From Erodium maritimum (lineage: Eukaryota; Streptophyta; Magnoliopsida; Geraniales; Geraniaceae), in assembly GCA_963921825.1 (NCBI GenBank), contig OY997592.1, positions 34,342,252 through 34,406,251 on the forward strand: DNA of 64,000 bases, read 5' to 3'. Position 1 is the first letter of the stretch. Each line of letters opens with the position of its first letter. Shown here piece by piece: positions 45,239 through 56,557 of this stretch. The translations under genes and the position numbers were made by a program. The notes beneath the pieces are model-generated. The model had not been told where the DNA came from. It did no database searches and saw nothing but the letters and a program-made list of their open reading frames with translations.

Positions 45239-46514
45239 CAACAACCATCAAGGACAAGTAAGGTGTGAAGCATGGTGTGAAGTAAGACAAGTATAGTGCT
45301 AAGTATGGAAAGACAAGATGGGTTAGGTGGTGAATCACCAACACCTTAATCCTTGTCTTGCTTACTTAGTACTAATTAATCAAGACTTGATTAATTAGTT
45401 CCATGGGCCTTGGTTGCATGGGCCTTTCATGGGCCTCTTGGAACATGGCCCATGGCCATGCCCAACGAGGTCCCGTGACGTGCTCATCGCCTCCAAGCCT
45501 TCCATACCGGAAATGTCCAATATTATCCAACGCGATCAATCCCAAGACTCCAAGCCTTGTCTTGATCCGTAATGTCCTATTCACTTACGGGCACATGACC
45601 CAAAACCCAGTTTTGGTCATGTCCCGAGACAACTCTCTTTTGGCCATTCTCCATAAATGTGTCAATGAGTTTCATCCTTCGGTGTGACCCTTAGGTCTAT
45701 ACATGTCGATAGATTAACGTAAAATCCCATTTTACTTGATCCTATATAAGTGGCAACTAACGAGACTTTAGTATTGCCTGACACTACATAGCGAATCGAA
45801 CCAATCGATTCTAACCTTTCCGTCGTCCCTGTCATTATCCTTTTATCTCCGATATCCTAATTGAGATAAGGCATAGAGCCATCATCCTTATTATTCTCAA
45901 TCACTGTTCCTTAATATGTGACATGACTGAATATATGATACCTAGTATCATGTGCATGGCCATGCTATTCTTTCAGTCACTCTCGATCAAGCGGCCGAGA
46001 ACCGATATCTTTCCCATACCTCAGTATGAGGGATAAATCCCTTAGCCGTCTTTCGTGTCACTCATGCAACCCGTCCCCAAGCCAATCCTGGCCGTTATGG
46101 AAGCCCTGTTACGGACAACGTTAGTCTCAGGTCAAACTTAGTTGTTGACTGCATAGTGATCACAAATACTCCTTGGTCTAAGGATACATGACAAGCTACG
46201 ACACTGAATATGTTAATGACTCAATCTATGGCACATATTCAGGGCGGGTCGTCCAATATCATGTCCCACATGATATCTATGATCAGACTCCGGAATCTCA
46301 TTCCAATGACTAACAGAACGTAAGCCATGAAGAGCCATCTTTCATACTAGTCGCTTCTAGTGAAGCTTTATTGACTAGGGACCCATCGAGTGTGATCCAT
46401 CTCGATCTATGGTTCTATTCGCATGGTGGGCATAGATCAGAAATCACATCGATATATTACTCCAACACATAAGTAATAGAAAGCCGCTTTAATCTTATTG
46501 CTAATGATGATATA

Positions 46515-49500
46515 ACCCATCACTGAATATGTTTCTTCCTTAGAGGCTTTGAATGCATGAAGTACTTCTGAAGCAATTAAAATGCCATCTAAAATTTGCC
46601 TCCCAGCTATGAACCCAGTTTGAACATCACTAACAAGTTGGTCCATTACAGTTTTGAGTCTAGCAGCTAAAACTTTGGAAATGATTTTGTAAATAGATCC
46701 AACCAAGCTAATTGGTCTGTATTCATCAAAGGAAGAGGGACTTGTCACCTTGGGATGAGAGTGAAGAAGGAAGAATTAATGCCCTTTCCCAAATCTCTTG
46801 TCTGATGAAAATGATGACAAAAGGCTAAAACATCATATTGTAGAAAACCCCAACATTTTTGAAAGAACTTCAGTGTGAAACCATCAGGTCCAGTAGCTTT
46901 TTCACCATCACAGTCCATAATTGCAGATAACTATTCTTCATCTGAGAAATGCCTCTCTAGAAACTCAGCTTTTGTATTAGAAATATTACTGAAGGGTAGA
47001 TTAGAAATATCCACACTTGTGGAGGAGTTCTTTTGAAATCTCCTAGCAAAGTGGGATCTAGCTGCTTCTTTAATTTGAGGAGGAGAGAAGTGAGTAATGC
47101 CCTCCTCAGTGGCTTGGGATATCTTCTTCCTAGTAGCAGAAAAATTGGCAAGCAAGTGATAAAACTTTGAGCATCTTTCCCCTCCTTTGATCCATTTTGA
47201 TCTAGCCTTTTGTCTCCACACCTTTTCTAGAGCCTTTAATTTTTGAATAAGGAGGGCACTAGAATGAGCTCTACAAGATCTTTCCTCATCTGTCAGACTT
47301 CTGGACTCCTGAACCCCATCCAATTCATTTATTTGTTCCTGAAGGGAGGCTACATCTAACTCCAATTTACCAAAGACCCCAATATTCCACTGCTTCAGGA
47401 AACTTTTCAGGTGCTTCAGTTTCATCCAAATAACATAATGGGGCTCCCCAACAATGTTCATAGAAAGCCAGAATTGACTTACTGTTGAGTAGAACAAGGG
47501 ATGATCCAACCAAGCATTTAAAAACTTGAAAGGTCTAGGACCCCAATCAATGAAAGGGTCAGCTAGAAGAATAGGCTTGTGGTCTGATATTAATCTGGGA
47601 AGACACCTCTGAGAAAGATTTTGAATTTGTGCAATGACTTGTGGTGCAAACAAAAATCTGTCAAGCCTTGAAGCTTTAGTATTAGAATGAAACCAAGTAT
47701 ACTTGCCCCCATTTAGAGGGAGATCAACCAGAGGAGCATCACAAAGAAAGTTGTTGAAATCTCTAATAGAAATGAGTGACTGGGAGGGGAGAGTTTTTTC
47801 AGAGGTGTTCAATATAGCATTAAAGTCCCCAGCAAATAAGTAATAGTTGCCAAATGATTCTGTTTGAAAGACCAGTTCCTTCCATAATTCTCTCCTCAAT
47901 CTTGAAGAGCAAGGAGCATACACATTGATGATGGCCATATTTATCTTCCATTCTTCTACAAATCCAAATCAGATAATGGCATGATTCAATGGTTTAGTGT
48001 ACTGCACCTTGAATGAATCAGAATGCCAAATAGTGCACAGACCACCAGAAAGTCCCAGAGCCTCAATACTTGTCAATTCCCAGCCATTAAATAGTCCAAT
48101 TGATCTCAGAAAAAATAAGGGCATTTTCTGAAGTTTTGTCTCCTGCAACATTATAAAAATAGGTCTATGTTGTTGAATAATACCTCTCAAAGCTCTCCTC
48201 TTCTGTTCTGAGGAGGATCCTCTCATATTCCAAGAGAGGATCATCATAACTTAGCTAATGAGATTGATCCAACCTTGCTTGAGATTGTATCTCATCTAGA
48301 CAAGGTTCTCCAAGCACTGCATCCTCAGCTTCAACAACTTCTAAGTCATCTTCAGTTTCGGTGTCAAACTTAACCCTTTGATTTATCTCAGCTTCCAGAT
48401 TCTCAAATTGATCTATGACCTGATCATCAGCAACAAAAGATTTCAGACCAATAGCTTTGCAATACTCCCATGGACTCCTGTGCTCTGCTGAAAAATTGAT
48501 CCCTCTTATCTCCTTTTTCCTTTTATCAGTAAGCTGCAAAAGAGGGACTTCTTTTCCTTTCCTGGATCTAGTATCATATACATAAGAGACATGAGGTTTT
48601 TTGATTTCCTGTTGCTAGAATGTTGTTTTCTAATGGACTGAGAAGGTTGGGGAACTAAAATAGAGGAGTCAGACAAAATGGATGTCAAATGTTGACCTCC
48701 CTCCAAATTTAAATCAAATAGATTGAGTAAATCTTTTTGTGGCCCCTCTAATGTACTATCTAATGCAACCCTTAAGTTCTCATTAATACCACCTGCAACT
48801 TCTGTCCCCAATGTGACCACATCAGTTCCCTTCACCCCAAGTAAACTTTCTTCTTTATCCAAAGGGCAGGTACCATTAGGCAAAAGAATCACTGTTCCTT
48901 CATCCTCTTTAGAAGACATTTTGTCTGTCTGCAATGTCTACACACCCTCAACTGTGAAAGGAATGTTTGTGGGACTTAAAGAGGATAGAGAATCACTAAC
49001 AATAGCATTTATCAACTCTTCTTCTGGGTTGCAGAATAATGTATCATTTTTTGGAATAAATTCCTGCAATAAATTCATGCTCCTTCTTAAATTCTCTGTC
49101 AACTCTTCCCCACCAACCTGTATCTTTGGTGACCCAACTGGTAACAGAATCTCTGTCTCTGAAATAGCCTTCAAAACCTGTGTATCTTCAATCTCCTGAG
49201 AGTCTTTTGCCACCAACATTTTCTCTTCACTAACAGCTTTAGGTGTAATGAAATCAGGTGAGATTTGGATAGGTTGAGTTAATGTCTGTGGTGGAGTTGT
49301 AAAATTACTGGAGACCTCTTTTCCACTTGAATCATTTTCTGTAGAGGAACTATACAAAGGTGCTTCCCATTGTGGCAGAAGATTTGTGTTGGTGGATGAG
49401 ATTAGTGTATTAAAACTAGAATCTCTGAGCCATACTTTTGTAGTAGTGGAAATATTGCTGAGTAGAGGTGTGTGGGTCAAAACAAAGGCAGATTGTAGAT

Positions 49501-50960
49501 TAAAACCCTCAACTGAAGATGGGTGAGCATAAATGAACTCTCCCACACCTGCTAATGCTGCTGCCATTGTCTCTATGCACCAACCTTGAAACGGTATACC
49601 TTCTATTGAGACCCATTGAAATCTCCCCTCACTGGTGCAAAATTTTTGGCAATTGGGGAGGATGATGAACCAATTATCCAGCCACCTTGTATTCTCCTCT
49701 ATCATTAGTCTCTCATATTCTTTATCTGGGAAGCTCAATAGGACACATCAACCACCCAAATCTCTCACTTCTATCTCCAAAATTCCTTCCAAAGCCATTT
49801 CTCTCATGATTGCTTTTGCACTGAGATTTCTCACAGAGATGGCAACTTGTGAGGTAAGAAGTTTTTTTTTCATGTAAAGTAACCACAGCACCAAGGGAGG
49901 CCACATTCTTTTGATTGTCAGTCCTTTGTTTTTCCATTTGTTGAGACAAGGCTTGTACTTGATTAGGCTCCTTCTGCAACTTTGTTTTTTCTCTCCATTG
50001 GAAGGCTTTGTGTGTATACTGAAGATCTCTATTCTCTTTACGCCAAGCTTTGACAATGAAGACTTTGAAACCACAAAGGTGCCATCCATTATAATTTTCT
50101 ATCACTGATTGAAGTCCTTCCTCATTTTTAAACCTGATGAAACAAAACCACCTTCCTCTTAAATTGGGTTTTGTTGGAGCTTGAACAGCTAGAATCTGAC
50201 CAGCTGCCTTAAACTGATCTTCTAACCAAGTTGATGAGGAATGTGGTGGAATGTTGCTTATAAAAGCCCAGAATTCTGGATCTCCACTCTTCACATGCTC
50301 CCAACCACGATCTCCATCATGCTTCAGTGGTGGCCCAATTCTTCTTCTCCATCTCTTCCCAAATTGATTGTTGTCAGAGTAATCTGTTCTTAACTTGTTC
50401 TTCCTGGGGTTATACTTTCCCTGCCTCTCTTCAAAGCCTGGAGGAGGTCCAGTCGAAGATGAGGCAACTCTAAAAACCATGTTGCTACTCAGGTTCTTTC
50501 TCAACTTTGTCTCCCCAATAACAGGTGTGAGATCGGTATCAGAAGGAATTGGTTGTAAGAGTTTATCATAGAACATCTTTTGCCCATTTAACCACTTGGT
50601 TTTCCCACCTGGTGAGTATTCTTGTGTGTGATCCGAGGAAGAGGGTGAGTGAGATAGCTTGTCCTTCCCTTTATCTTCAACTTCATTTTGTTGTGGCAAG
50701 AAATCTTCCTTTTCAAAGCTTCCACTCTGCTCCTGGAGTGTCAGAATTTGAGCTCTGGTTTCAGTCATGATGATTGTCGGAAATGGTTTAGCAGCAGCCC
50801 AAAATAGTGCAGAACGAAGGAAAGAATTGGTGATCCGGTGATGTACAAGCACCCTGGATACTACACCAAATCGATCCCAACCCAGTCAGCTTGAACACGA
50901 AGAACACCGGATGAAGACAACTGTAGCTGACACTGTAACTTTTTATGTTGTATTTTCAAG
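46515..50960 (-). mobile_element. L1-type LINE, 5' part (ORF1, endonuclease, start of RT)
   Basis: Minus strand. ORF1 (50852 or 50768 down to 48255) carries an RRM at residues about 193-270 of the first frame (FWAFISNIPPH, RGRWFCFIRFKNEEGLQSVI, FKVFIVKAWRKE), then a DUF4283-like segment (RLMIEENTRWLDNWFIILPN, GRFQWVSIEGIPFQGW) and a long acidic linker. It has about three frame breaks. The AP-type endonuclease follows (MMILSWNMRG at 48247, LQETK, NVYAP, YYLFAGDFNAIL, GGKYTWFHSN, SDHKPIL) with an in-frame TGA at 47969. A TAG near 46931 precedes the beginning of RT (GPDGFTLKFF, EYRPISLVGSIYKIISKVLA, QTGFIAGRQILDG). The 5' end is not sharply defined. The element is dead. Confidence 0.85.
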
Positions 50961-51061
50961 GTGTGTTACTCCTTTTCAAAGAAAAACTTCATGTACTAAC
51001 TATCATAGACTTGTACATTTTTTGATGAGGTTTGTTAACTGAGTTGTGTGTTTGTGAGCAG

Positions 51062-51514
51062 GCTCATCTAGGCCTAAATGACACGGAGAGGAAGAAAGTG
51101 TGCAGCTTGATGGACTGTCAGAAGCTATCCCGAGAGGCATGTGCGCACGCTGCCCAGAACGACAAGCTTCCAGTCCAAACGGTGGTTCAAGTGCTCTACT
51201 ACGAGCAGCAGCGCCTTAGAGATGAATCGCCTGCTCCTCCCAAGGCCACTATTAACACTACTATTCCAGATGAGCTCTCCAAGTTGAAAAGGCAGAACCA
51301 AGACTTGAAACTGGAGTTGGTCAAGCTCAAAATGAAGTTGAAGATGGAAAGGCCGCCCCCACTTCAATCCGCCGATAAGCCTCCTTTGCCTCGAAAATCA
51401 ATCATCAACTCAGTCTCCAAAAAACTCAGCCGCCTTTATCCTTTCGGGATCACCTCTACTGGAGCCAAAGGCAAGACTAAACCTCCCAAAGATCGCCGCC
51501 ACTCCATATCTTGA
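51062..51514 (+). CDS. NPH3-family gene, last exon
   Basis: 150 codons after the acceptor TTTGTGAGCAG. It encodes the last part of the NPH3 domain ([39 protein letters not shown]), a leucine/lysine coiled coil ([20 protein letters not shown]) and a basic tail ([19 protein letters not shown]). Reading frame and phase match exon 3 (phase 0). The frame is intact. Whether it is still joined to exon 3 in mRNA depends on removal of the 19,459-bp intron 31603-51061. Confidence 0.85.
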   Translation, partial: AHLGLNDTERKKVCSLMDCQKLSREACAHAAQNDKLPVQTVVQVLYYEQQRLRDESPAPPKATINTTIPDELSKLKRQNQDLKLELVKLKMKLKMERPPPLQSADKPPLPRKSIINSVSKKLSRLYPFGITSTGAKGKTKPPKDRRHSIS

Positions 51515-52094
51515 ACACATTCTTCTCTTCTCTCCGCGAGGAATCTATTTAGTGTGCTTCTTTCATCATTCGTGTAAATTATATTTATGTCATCACCAAC
51601 AAAGATGCCAAATATATCACAAAAACGAACCATTAGTGCATGGTTAATTCAACTTGTTTCTCCTTTCCCTTCCAAGTATACCATTAAATGTGATTAAGTG
51701 AATTCATATAATGAGAGAAATGGGAAAACAAGAAATCTTTAGACGAATCAATGAGCACTTCTAAAATATATAGCATGTCGACTTTAGAAGAAAGACAAGT
51801 AAGTCAGTTTTCAAGTCAGAACTTGAAACAACCAAAAAGGAGGATGCTTTTAATAATCCATGTGGAATTTATCCTCCTGGACTATTGCTTCATACATTAT
51901 GAGACTGATTTCCATCACTTGGCTTTTTCCTAATCCTTTATTTCTATGCTCTCTACCATTATCTTCTGGATTCATATAGCCTACTATGCCTACAGCAGTA
52001 CATTTACAAATCTCAAGGATAACACTGGTTTTCAAGAAAGGACCACTACACAAAAAAACACTTAGCAAACTCAATTTAATAAGTGAGTAGATAA
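51515..52094 (+). other. 3' flank of the NPH3-family gene
   Basis: T-rich 3' UTR-like sequence (TCATTCGTGTAAATTATATT) for about 150 bp, then ordinary AT-rich DNA. No gene or clear repeat is visible. Confidence 0.4.
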
Positions 52095-52103
52095 TAAAAA
52101 TTT

Positions 52104-52446
52104 GGGATAATTGTCCAAAACAACTCTAAAGTTTCGTGCACAAATGAGTTGATGCACAAAGTTTTGTCCACGCTGTGTGGCTACCCTGAAGTTTTGTCCA
52201 CGCTTTTGTGAGTGCATTGAAGTTTTGCCCACGCTTTTGTGGGTGAATTGAAGTTTTTCCCACGCTTCTTTGGGTGCATTGAAGTTTTTTCCAAGCTTCT
52301 ATTCAATCCGGGAAGCACCGCCCAGAAGCCTCAGACCATCATTCTGAACATCCCTATTACGTCAAAACTAAAAAAGTTGTGGACAAAACTTCAAGGTAGC
52401 CACACAGCGTGGACGAAACTTTAGGGTAGCTTTGGACAATTATCCC
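52104..52446. mobile_element. MULE-type MITE with 9-bp target duplication
   Basis: Inverted ends: the left reads GGGATAATTGTCCAAA, and the right reads the same on the minus strand, followed by CTAAAGTTTCGT in both arms. The perfect 9-bp duplication TAAAAATTT lies at 52095-52103 and 52447-52455, the size typical of Mutator-like elements. The left arm contains four tandem variants of GAAGTTTTGTCCACGCTTTT with GTGGGTGCATT, so it is repeat-expanded. Confidence 0.85.
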
Positions 52447-52549
52447 TAAAAATTTCATTATTGACCTACTATATATGAGTCGGTAATGTAGTTTCATTAC
52501 TGACTCCTTTATAGTGAGTCGACAATCAAATTTTTATTTCCAATTCATT

Positions 52550-53760
52550 GTAGTATAATTTTTTTTATCAGTAATTTTTTTTAAATATCCAATCCTTTGA
52601 AAGGAAGGGAGAGGACAAGGTACTGACGAATTAGTCCTCGATACAAATAAGAGCACTGACAATATAGCACAGTCTCAGAACAATCCCAACAAGGGGAGAA
52701 AACCAAACAAATGGTCTCAGTACCAGATATACCAACATAAACCAAACAGGGTATGAACCAGAACCACCAAATACAAGAAAGAGCATTGTTATGTAAGGAA
52801 CCTTAACAACCTAACAAGGGAACGAACCAGATAACCAAAACCTAAAAGCCATATTTTGCAAACATGAAGCCCAAAACAAGTAAATAAGAAACAAGGTCTA
52901 GACCTTAGATTTTACTACCATTATAAGGAAACAAGACTAAAGGAGGTCTAAAAACCGGATTCTCCAACCATGAAGCCAAAGGAAACTTGAAGCTACCTAA
53001 TACCTTTCCTAAGATTGAAAAGCACCCTGTCTCATTAGGACCATCAACGACGATCACTAATAAGCCAAAGCACAAGAACACCAAACGAAATTAACAAAAC
53101 TGAAGTTGCAAATTATGCATGTACACCATATGATCACTAAACACCACCAATTGCATCGGAGGTGGAGGTTTTGGAGCAACATATGAAGAGGAGTGCCCTC
53201 CTGGATTCATTATGGAAACCCAACGCCTCTCAGTCAAGAAGAGAATATAAGTTTGAACTAATCGAATTGGGTGCTTGCTTCATTTGTCTATCGAAACTCA
53301 TTTGTTTAGATCAGGTGCAGTTAGAGGCATGCCGTGAAAGCATAAGCATAAATGTATAATTGTGCCCTTATATATAAAAGTTAGTTTTTTTTATAGATGA
53401 TGAATTTATTAATCCTTTTACCCCTAGATGGGGAAAAGAAGGAGGACCGCAAAAAGCTATCACAAATAATCTGCAAAGAGACTCTACCACATTTACTGTA
53501 CTAATAGTTGCAAAAGAGGAGAACAAATTTGGAGAAAAAGAAAAGATTCATGATATGCCAATACTCTATGCCTTCGACTCAAGTTTCATCTTTGTAAATT
53601 TTGCAATATTGCGAGGCCTCTTGGGGTACTTTCACGTAGTGGCACAACTACAATCCAATAGACTATTGGCTTGCCCATTAATGGGCAAGCACAACACTCC
53701 CATTGCCAATTCTTCTTGGTCAAGTATTCCTTCCACCAGTCTCTGAACCTGTTGGAAATC
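52550..53760. other. Probable old retroelement 3' ends, no gene
   Basis: T-rich runs at 52561-52580 and 53385-53392 begin stretches that could be minus-strand LINE 3' UTRs (poly-A seen as poly-T). I cannot identify a coding part. A short frame at 53162-53359 lacks any recognisable motif. Confidence 0.25.
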
Positions 53761-54029
53761 CCAGCGAGTGTGTTTATTTTTGAAAAATATGTTTGATCCT
53801 ATAACTGACTATTATTTATTATTTTAGTTAGCTACTTTAACATGAGTACTAACTATTGAAGTACCATGGTAAGAGTAACATGACTTTGATCTGGATATGA
53901 AAAATGATGTACTATTGAAGTTACATTGCAGGAGTAACCTGATTTTGATCTGGACATTAAAAATGATGTTGGAGAAATATGCTCAAACTATGATGGTATA
54001 ATACTCATACGGTGCATGTTAATATATGA

Positions 54030-56201
54030 GAAATAGCCTCCAAACCCTAGCCGCCTAGTGCACTCTTCTTCTCCCCTCTGCTCCCGCCGGTGACGGCTGT
54101 CTTGGACGTTGCCGGCGGAAGCCCTCTCCCTCCTCCCTTCTGCCCTTCCTTCTGCTCCTACCTTCCTTCTTCACTGCTGACTTGCCGCTGCTGCTCCGGC
54201 ATCTTTGACCCGGAGTCATCCCGCTGCCTCTTTCTTCGTCCCGGACACAAGATCAAAGCTTTGGCCGTCGGGATCCTCGGAGTCGCTGGTGGAGTCTCTG
54301 ATCTGCTCTGTCCTGACGTCTCCTTGCTCTTGCTGGTGGTAGTGTTGTTGTTGCCGGTCTCGTCTCAGATCTGCTCGTCGCCGGTCTCGCACCAGTTGCT
54401 CTAGCCGGAGGGAGGTGGTGTTGCTGAGCTCGGTCCTCGTCTTCTTCTGGTCGGGACTTCGTCATCGTCTTCAGGTCGGGTCTTCGTGGTTTGGCAGGAT
54501 TCTGCTCCGGAGCTCGCCGTCTCGACGTTCGTGGCTGACGGCGTCGATCTGGTCAGGTACGTCTTCTGCTCGGATCTGCATGCCGGGTCTACAAGCCGGG
54601 TAGGGCTTCTTTGGGTCCTGGGCCTGGGCCGGGCTCGGTTATGTGGGCCGGGTGCTTTGGCAGGCCGGGTTCGTTAGCGGGCCGTTCTCCTTAACGGGCC
54701 GGATTTTGCTTTGGGCCGGTTTCTGCCCTGGCCGGGTACGGGCGCGGGTCAGGAGGGTCCATCTGGCCTCTAGACCAGTTCTGGTCGGCCTGTGGTCATG
54801 ATGGACCTGGGCCGGATCTGCTAATGTTGGGCCGGATCTGCTAATGTTGGGCCGGATCTGCTACTGTTGGGCCGACTTTTGGGCCGGCTGCTGGGCCTTT
54901 TGGCTGGTCCCTTCTTCTTGCTAGGATTTTTCCCGGACCTCTTCGTGGTGACTTTCGGGTTTCGTCGTCCAGTTCCTTCGTGGGAGGCGTTTCCTAGCTC
55001 GGATTCGTTGTGCTTCTGATTTCGTCTCCGGTCGTCATCGCGGTTGGTTTGCTTTTCTCTCTTAGGCTTTTACTTTAACTAGTAGGATTACTGCTCTTCC
55101 TTTGATTTAGGCTCCTTTCGTTTTCCATTGTACGCCTATTTTGTGCGGGGCCCGTCATTCTTTAGGTGCTGGCGTATGACGGGTTGTACTGGGTCTTTAG
55201 GCCTTGGAATTCGAAAAGTCCTTCTTCTTACGGGTTTTGAGTTACGGTGTACTTTGCACCGTTTTATCTCTGCCGTTATTGATGTTGGTCGTCGGCGTGT
55301 CGGTCTCTCTTGTAACTCATTGAGTTTGGGTGCCGATGAGATACAGTTTTCTCCTCATTGTTAGACTAAAAGTCTTTGGTGATTACTTTGGAAGACGGCT
55401 AGTTTTACAGCGCTTTATGGATGTCATTTTGGGTTTCAGACCTTTTATTGTGCTTCATGGTGGCTTTATTTGGGTGTGAGTCTCCCTTTTAAGCCGTTTT
55501 TTTCTTCCCCGGGTCTGCGTACCCCTTCTCTCTTTTGGGTCTGCGTACCCACACTCTTCAGGGTCTGCGTACCCTTGCACTTCTGGGTCTGCGTACCCTT
55601 GCTTTCTGGGTCTGCGTACCCATTCACTGCTGGGTCTGCGTACCCCTTCTCTCTTTTGGGTCTGCGTACCCACACTCTTCAGGGTCTGCGTACCCTTGCA
55701 CTTCTGGGTCTGCGTACCCTTGCTTTCTGGGTCTGCGTACCCATTCACTGTTGGGTCTGCGTACTCCCATTCACTCAGGGTCTGCGAACCCTTTCTTTTT
55801 CCTCTTAGGCTCTGCTCTCTGGGTCTGCGTACCCATTCACTCAGGGTCTGCGTACCCATACACTCAGGGTCTGCGTACCCTTCTCTTTCACTTAGGGTCG
55901 GCGTACCCATTCTCATTCACTCAGGGTCGGCGTACCCATGCACATTCACTCAGGGTATGCGTACCCAATCACTTAGGGTCTGCGTACCCATTCACTCAGG
56001 GTCTGGGTACCCATTCACTCAGGGTCTGCGTACCCATTCACTCAAGGTCCGTGTACCCTTTCATTACTAGGTCTGCGTACCCAACCCTGTTTACTACTTT
56101 TCTTTTGTTTTCAACTTCCGCCTGCAATCTTTAGACAGATTGCTTTTTTGTAATCTTTTTCTTTCTCAGGAGAGGATAATTTATCATATGCTTTCGCTGA
56201 T

Positions 56202-56204
<3 letters not shown>
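54030..56204 (+). mobile_element. Putative non-autonomous non-LTR retroelement with (TA)n tail
   Basis: The region starts with a CT-rich leader after AAACCCTAGCCGCC, is GC-rich to about 55000 (repeated GGGCCGGATCTGCTAATGTT near 54820-54870), and ends with a T-rich segment and GCTTTCGCTGATAAAA followed by a TA tract. That ending resembles L1-type 3' ends. No RT, endonuclease or convincing ORF1 motif is visible, and the open frames look compositional. It could alternatively be a decayed host gene 5' region. Confidence 0.35.
55511..56085 (+). repeat. Minisatellite of ~23 GGGTCTGCGTACCC units with a 121-bp higher-order repeat
   Basis: About 23 units share the core GGGTCTGCGTACCC, whose ends (GGGT...ACCC) are inverted copies, joined by 8-16 bp spacers such as ATTCACTCA or TTGCACTTCT. 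The first ten units form two copies of a five-unit block, starting at 55511 and 55632 (period 121 bp). Later units are more variable (GGGTCGGCGTACCC, GGGTATGCGTACCC). Reading frames are open on both strands only because the repeat lacks stops. Confidence 0.9.

Positions 56205-56248
<44 letters not shown>
56205..56248. repeat. (TA)n microsatellite, first tract
   Basis: About 22 TA units. It is followed by a MITE, a second tract (56501-56552), another MITE pair and a third short tract (56879-56896). Confidence 0.9.
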
Positions 56249-56252
<4 letters not shown>

Positions 56253-56497
56253 GGACTATCGAGTACAAACCTTGTTTCGGGTCAGAATGTAGAACCAATC
56301 TGGGCCATTGATTATCCAAATCGGATGGCCACCAAAATTCAGGGGGGTGGGGGGTGATTGATTAAGAAATCAATTACAAGATATGCATTAATTAAAAAGA
56401 TATGCATTAAATCTGGGCCTTTAATTCTATGATCCAAGGGCCCAGATTGAAAGTTCTACGTTCTGACGAAATTATAAAGTTTGTGTCTGATAGTTAT

Positions 56498-56500
<3 letters not shown>
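56249..56500. mobile_element. TA-embedded MITE A (Micron-like)
   Basis: About 250 bp between two TA tracts. The left end GGGGGACTATCGAGTACAAA and the minus-strand right end ATAGGATAACTATCAGACAC form imperfect inverted repeats, continued by CAGAATGTAGAACC / CAGAACGTAGAAC and AATCTGGGCC in both arms. No coding capacity. Elements called Micron in rice are known to sit inside (TA)n; membership in that group is inferred from position only. Confidence 0.6.

Positions 56501-56552
<52 letters not shown>

Positions 56553-56557
<5 letters not shown>

Larger units (their letters stand above)
34272..46514 (-). mobile_element. Ty1/copia element inserted in the LINE, itself hosting a second copia copy
   Basis: Minus-strand element with LTRs of about 1.67 kb. 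3' LTR 34272-35946; polypurine tract 35947-35960 (minus GGGCAAGTGGGAGAT); pol frames 35961-36875 and 36894-38852; gag frames 38961-39578 and 39609-39968; leader 39969-41502; tRNA-Met primer-binding site 41503-41515; 5' LTR from 41517, resuming after the inserted copy at 45239-46514. Motifs include CESCLMGK, IHSDVCGPM, SDRGGEY, YVDDILLIGND and EAEYIAAAEAAKEAVW. The LTRs differ by about 2 percent by eye, so the insertion is young (around a million years or less to two). The element is broken, with a handful of breaks, and no target duplication is visible at its right side. Confidence 0.85.
30383..51514 (+). pseudogene. NPH3/RPT2-like BTB-domain protein gene with a 19.5-kb last intron; probably decaying
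   Basis: Exons: 30383-30435 (MDKKKELLSATMKRTSDW), 30518-30587, 30653-31602 and 51062-51514. All junctions are GT-AG. The BTB part begins WIFSQEVPSDVTIHAGD and SFSLHKFPLVSKCGHIRKLV. The NPH3 domain follows (LTALRIDLFQRVLVAMVARG, VETIVSLLPRENKALSVSFL, LDDLLLFHVDTVERIM, DGMYRAIDIYLK), and the last exon gives the rest ([40 protein letters not shown]), a coiled coil and the tail KDRRHSIS. The family supplies substrate adaptors for CUL3 ubiquitin ligases in phototropism, auxin or immune signalling; from memory this resembles Arabidopsis At5g67385. Within exon 3 the frame changes by one base near 30731 (ELPDIP to GFEVAAKFCYGINFE) and again near 30807 (LLR to LEMTEEYAVGNL), each where family members have several more residues. 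Either the gene is dead or the short form starts at the ATG at 30814. Confidence 0.8.

Noticed and set aside
53162-53359. 65-aa frame MEVLEQHMKRSALLDSLWKP
   Set aside because: Although its start resembles small protein 2 (MEVLEKEHH), the rest does not match, and there is no promoter, motif array or family support.
55455-56134. Long open frames on both strands (up to 199 aa) with regular GSAYP / LRTHS / VCVP repeats
   Set aside because: They are translations of the GGGTCTGCGTACCC minisatellite. All frames stay open because the unit has no stop codons; there is no start context or family match.
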